A stretch of 64,000 nucleotides of DNA from Bacillota bacterium (lineage in GTDB: Bacteria; Bacillota; Clostridia; DSM-8532): NCBI GenBank assembly GCA_023443745.1, contig JAEZTB010000064.1, forward strand, positions 62,001 through 126,000, given 5' to 3'. Below, one piece after another: positions 61,181-64,000 of this stretch (its first letter is position 1; every line of letters starts with the position of its first letter). The translations under genes and the position numbers were made by a program. The notes under the pieces were generated by a model, which worked only from the letters and a program-made list of their open reading frames with translations, did no database searches and was not told where the DNA came from.

Positions 61181-61894
61181 ATGGGTTTAAAGTATAAGCG
61201 GATTATGTTAAAAATAAGCGGCGAAGCATTATCCGGTGAAAAGGGGTTTGGTATTAACCAGGCTATTATTTCTGAGATCAGTGAAAAAATAAATTCAGCC
61301 TGGAAGATGGGTGTGGAAATTGGTATAGTGGTAGGCGGAGGAAACTTCTGGCGTGGGCGCAGCAGCACCGGTATGGACAGAACAACCGCTGACCATATGG
61401 GTATGATGGCTACTGTGATGAACTCATTAGCCCTGCAGGATGCGTTGGAAAACAGAGGTGTTCCCACCAGGGTTCAAACAGCCATCGATATGCCAAGAAT
61501 TGCAGAATCCTACATTCGCAGAAGAGCTGTCAGGCACTTGGAAAAGCAGCGTGTTGTGATTTTTGCCTGCGGTACGGGTAATCCTTATTTCTCAACCGAT
61601 ACGGCAGCCGTTCTGAGAGCTGCTGAAATTGAAGCAGAGGTTATTCTTCTGGCTAAGAATGTAGATGCAGTATACGACAGTGATCCAAAAATTAATCTTG
61701 ATGCTGTCCGTTATGATAAAATAAGTTATATGGAAGTGCTTCAGCGTCAACTTGGTGTTATGGACTCAACTGCAACATCACTTTGTATGGACAATAATAT
61801 TCCCTTACTGGTTTTCAGTATTAAGCAGCCTGAAAACATCCTCAAGGTTTTGCATGGTGAGAATGTTGGTACATTTGTTGCTAGGGAGGTTTAG
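61181..61894 (+). CDS. pyrH: Uridylate kinase
   Basis: A 237-residue UMP kinase of the amino-acid kinase fold that makes UDP from UMP. Blocks are YKRIMLKISGEALSG, IGIVVGGGNFWRG, DHMGMMATVMNSLALQDAL, VIFACGTGNPYFSTDTAA and KNVDAVYDSDPK. The ATG follows CTGGAGGC. It lies after the tsf terminator and is followed three bases later by frr; the pair frr-pyrH is the usual neighbour pair in Firmicutes. Confidence 0.98.
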   Translation: MGLKYKRIMLKISGEALSGEKGFGINQAIISEISEKINSAWKMGVEIGIVVGGGNFWRGRSSTGMDRTTADHMGMMATVMNSLALQDALENRGVPTRVQTAIDMPRIAESYIRRRAVRHLEKQRVVIFACGTGNPYFSTDTAAVLRAAEIEAEVILLAKNVDAVYDSDPKINLDAVRYDKISYMEVLQRQLGVMDSTATSLCMDNNIPLLVFSIKQPENILKVLHGENVGTFVAREV

Positions 61895-61897
61895 AAT

Positions 61898-62452
61898 ATG
61901 AGTATGAATTATAGTGAATTCAAAAACAAAATGGACAAGACAATCAACGTTTTAAAGGATGAACTTGGTTCAATCCGCGCCGGAAGAGCAAATCCACGTC
62001 TTTTGGATAAGCTGACCATCGACTACTATGGTAGTCCGACCAGTATCAATCAGCTTGCCAATATTAATGTTCCGGAAGCAAGACAGATTGTTATTCAGCC
62101 CTGGGATGTCAAGACACTGAACCTTATTGTAAAGGCTATTCAGACTTCTGATTTAGGCCTTAATCCAAACAACGACGGTAAAGTTATTCGTCTTCTTTTC
62201 CCACCTTTGACAGAGGAAAGAAGATTGGAGCTCACCAAAGAAGTTAAAAAACTAGGTGAGCGCGATAAGGTTGCTATCCGTCAGATTCGTCGTGATGCTA
62301 TTGAGCATTTCAAAAAGCTTGAAAAATCCAAGGAAATAACCGAAGATGATCTCAAGACTGCAGAAAAGGATATTCAGAAATTTACTGATGAATATACCGA
62401 CAAAGTCGATAAGATTGTCGAAATTAAGATTGCAGAGATCATGGAAGTATAA
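61898..62452 (+). CDS. frr: Ribosome recycling factor
   Basis: A 184-residue factor that, with EF-G, splits the post-termination ribosome. It has the whole RRF pattern: NVLKDELGSIRAGRANPRLLDKLTIDYYG, PWDVKTLNLIVKAI, NPNNDGKVIRLLFPPLTEERR and the Lys/Glu-rich long helices to the end. The ATG follows GGGAGGTTTAG. It is coupled to pyrH at three bases and ends with a terminator at 62494. Confidence 0.98.
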   Translation: MSMNYSEFKNKMDKTINVLKDELGSIRAGRANPRLLDKLTIDYYGSPTSINQLANINVPEARQIVIQPWDVKTLNLIVKAIQTSDLGLNPNNDGKVIRLLFPPLTEERRLELTKEVKKLGERDKVAIRQIRRDAIEHFKKLEKSKEITEDDLKTAEKDIQKFTDEYTDKVDKIVEIKIAEIMEV

Positions 62453-62493
62453 GTTTTAAGCTCATTATTTGACAATTGTGACGTATTTCAAAG

Positions 62494-62529
62494 GACTAAG
62501 CCTAATTCTCTTATGCTTAGTCTTTTTTT
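62494..62529 (+). terminator. Terminator of pyrH-frr
   Basis: GACTAAGC (62494-62501) pairs with GCTTAGTC (62515-62522) around 13 bases, followed by seven T residues (62523-62529). Confidence 0.85.
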
Positions 62530-62586
62530 AATACGATACGTCAGCCTATTGTTGTGATGTCAATACATTGTGACGGAGTGATGCTT

Positions 62587-63219
62587 TTGTGCGGTAGATT
62601 TTATGTTCCGGAAAAGGATCTTGATGATTTTGCCGGAATGGTTAATCAAATTGAGAAGGAATTATTAAAGAAGGCTGGGGAGATTTGTCCTGGTGATTAT
62701 GCACCTGTCATAACGCCGACGCCTAAAACCACCTCGAATGTTGAGAATGAACAGAGAGTGGGGAAAACCATCCATGCTATAAAATGGGGATTTCCAACCC
62801 AAAACGGACGACCTATTTTTAATGCCCGAAGTGAAACGGTTCATGAAAAGCCGCTATTTAAGCTGCCTTTTGCTACGCGTCGCTGTCTTATCCCGGCAAG
62901 AGGCTTCTTTGAATGGAAGGATGCAGAAAACAGCAAGAAGCGTATCAAACACTATATAACCTTGCAGAATGGAAGCTTAATGTATCTTGCGGGAATTTAC
63001 TGGTTTTTCAAGGATAAAAACGGTGTAAGCATTCCTTACTTTACTATTCTTACAACAGAGGCAAATGCAGATATCCAGAAGCTTCATAATCGGATGCCCA
63101 TAATTATTGATAAAGAAAATACTACAGACTGGCTTTATTCAAACAATTACCTCAATAGGCTCAAAGAACTAATGGAGCCTATGCAACAGGGTGTGCTCAG
63201 TATAAAGGCATGCGAGTAA
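62587..63219 (+). CDS. SRAP-family abasic-site protein (HMCES/YedK-like)
   Basis: A 210-residue protein that shields abasic sites in single-stranded DNA by a covalent bond from its Cys2. The chosen start is TTG 62587, giving Met-Cys-Gly-Arg-Phe; Cys2 must be exposed by Met removal for the catalytic reaction, and a CGGAG ribosome site lies about eight bases upstream. The longer frame from 62554 would bury that Cys. Other family blocks are ARSETVHEKPLF, CLIPARGFFEWK with the active Glu, and HNRMPIII with His. Like other family members it probably acts in DNA repair. Confidence 0.88.
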   Translation: MCGRFYVPEKDLDDFAGMVNQIEKELLKKAGEICPGDYAPVITPTPKTTSNVENEQRVGKTIHAIKWGFPTQNGRPIFNARSETVHEKPLFKLPFATRRCLIPARGFFEWKDAENSKKRIKHYITLQNGSLMYLAGIYWFFKDKNGVSIPYFTILTTEANADIQKLHNRMPIIIDKENTTDWLYSNNYLNRLKELMEPMQQGVLSIKACE

Positions 63220-63243
63220 TGATATGACATCAAAGGGGATATA

Positions 63244-64000
63244 ATGGCTACCTTATTTCTGATAATCATTTATATGGCTTTTATCAGCCTGGGATTACCG
63301 GATTCATTATTAGGAGTGGCATGGCCGCTCATGCGGCTTGAATTTGGTAAAGAGCTGGAAGTTGCCGGTCTTGTTTCTGTGGTATTATCAGGGGGAACAA
63401 TCCTGTCAAGCCTTGCCAGCGGTTTTGTGCTTAAACGATTTGGAACCGGCAAGGTCACTTTTGTTAGTTGTTTAATGACAGCTGGTGCGCTTTTAGGGTT
63501 TTCATTAGCGCCGTCCTTCATATGGATTATTTTATCAGCCATACCCCTTAGTTTAGGTGCCGGATCCATTGATGCAGGTTTAAATAACTATGTGGCCACC
63601 CATTATAAAGCGCATCATATGAGCTGGCTGCATTGTTTTTGGGGAATTGGAGCTACGCTGGGCCCCATTACTATGTCTTATTTTATTAAAACTCAAGACA
63701 CCTGGAGAAGTGGCTATCAGACCATTTTCGCTATCCAGATCGTTCTTGCATTTCTTCTCTTTATTACATTGCCTCTCTGGAATCGCTCACCTGACAGGAT
63801 AAATATGACTGCTGAGAAAAATAATGAGGGAGAAGAACCTGATGCCGCAACTACACAAAAAACAGGAGATAAGGTCAAACCTCTCCATATCCGCGGGGTT
63901 AAGCTTGCACTTCTCTCATTTTTGTTCTATTGTGGCGCAGAAGTTACTATGGGCTTGTGGGGCAGCAGTTTTCTAATTAATACGAAAGGGCTACCCGCAG
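63244..64000 (+). CDS. Major facilitator superfamily transporter, partial at the window edge
   Basis: At least 252 residues open to the window end. The visible part has several membrane helices, the loop LVSVVLSGGTILSSLASGFVLKRFGTG with the Arg/Gly-type motif A of the family, and a long hydrophilic central loop (about residues 183-215) between the two halves. The ATG follows AAAGGGG. The substrate is unknown. The frame was read directly from the sequence. Confidence 0.82.
   Translation, partial: MATLFLIIIYMAFISLGLPDSLLGVAWPLMRLEFGKELEVAGLVSVVLSGGTILSSLASGFVLKRFGTGKVTFVSCLMTAGALLGFSLAPSFIWIILSAIPLSLGAGSIDAGLNNYVATHYKAHHMSWLHCFWGIGATLGPITMSYFIKTQDTWRSGYQTIFAIQIVLAFLLFITLPLWNRSPDRINMTAEKNNEGEEPDAATTQKTGDKVKPLHIRGVKLALLSFLFYCGAEVTMGLWGSSFLINTKGLPA

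Overview
The window looks like chromosomal DNA of a spore-forming, Gram-positive anaerobe of the Clostridia. Reasons: the order comFB, rpsB, tsf, pyrH, frr; a YaaH/SleL-type LysM plus glycosyl hydrolase 18 protein; a YrzE/TIGR04086-type membrane protein; strong AGGAGG ribosome sites; SLH-anchored surface proteins; and a clostridial-type tRNA-Gln(CUG). I do not name a genus.

Left part (1-7.3 kb), mostly housekeeping: the edge of a small hydrophobic protein, a YrzE-like membrane protein, a corrinoid adenosyltransferase, a polysaccharide deacetylase, an unknown 104-residue protein, argG-argH (with a good promoter overlapped by a candidate ARG box), ruvC, a Nudix hydrolase, and tRNA-Gln with its own promoter and terminator.

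Central part (7.6-40.7 kb), visibly more GC-rich and accessory in character: two parallel cell-surface modules. The first (7.6-24.6 kb, + strand except its response regulator) has a histidine kinase and an OmpR-type regulator arranged tail to tail, two tandem paralogous 84-residue proteins, a series of lipoproteins and secreted proteins, DUF3592 and DUF3137 membrane proteins, LemA, a transglutaminase-like protein and a 2083-residue GLUG-repeat protein with SLH and choline-binding-like repeats at its C terminus. The second (24.8-40.7 kb, - strand except its two-component genes) has a zinc-ribbon/SHOCT protein, a DUF2207 membrane protein, a second LemA, a lipoprotein, an Ig-like/SH3 protein followed by the decayed remnant of a paralogous domain, and a 2478-residue SLH protein with InlB-type repeats. 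It ends in a LytTR regulator and a GHKL kinase. The two minus-strand transcription units of this module start from nearly identical promoter regions that carry 21-bp-period direct repeats. This is the layout expected of LytTR operators and is the most striking regulatory signal in the window.

Right part: ilvE and the YaaH-like hydrolase (40.8-43.3 kb); an AT-rich stretch (43.3-55 kb) with a TetR regulator, a sensor GGDEF-EAL protein, a CRP-family regulator beside two YdcZ-type transporter subunits, a CGNR regulator divergent from a QueG-like iron-sulfur protein and a metallo-beta-lactamase, a fatty acyl-ACP thioesterase, an alpha/beta hydrolase and an acetyltransferase. The last part (55-64 kb) returns to conserved genes: YyaL, a membrane protein, YqeG, ComFB, rpsB-tsf (consensus promoter and a long helical leader), pyrH-frr, an SRAP protein that appears to start at TTG, and a truncated major facilitator transporter. 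I saw no CRISPR array, insertion sequence, integrase or rRNA gene. Start codons were adjusted by hand wherever a ribosome binding site favoured a downstream start.
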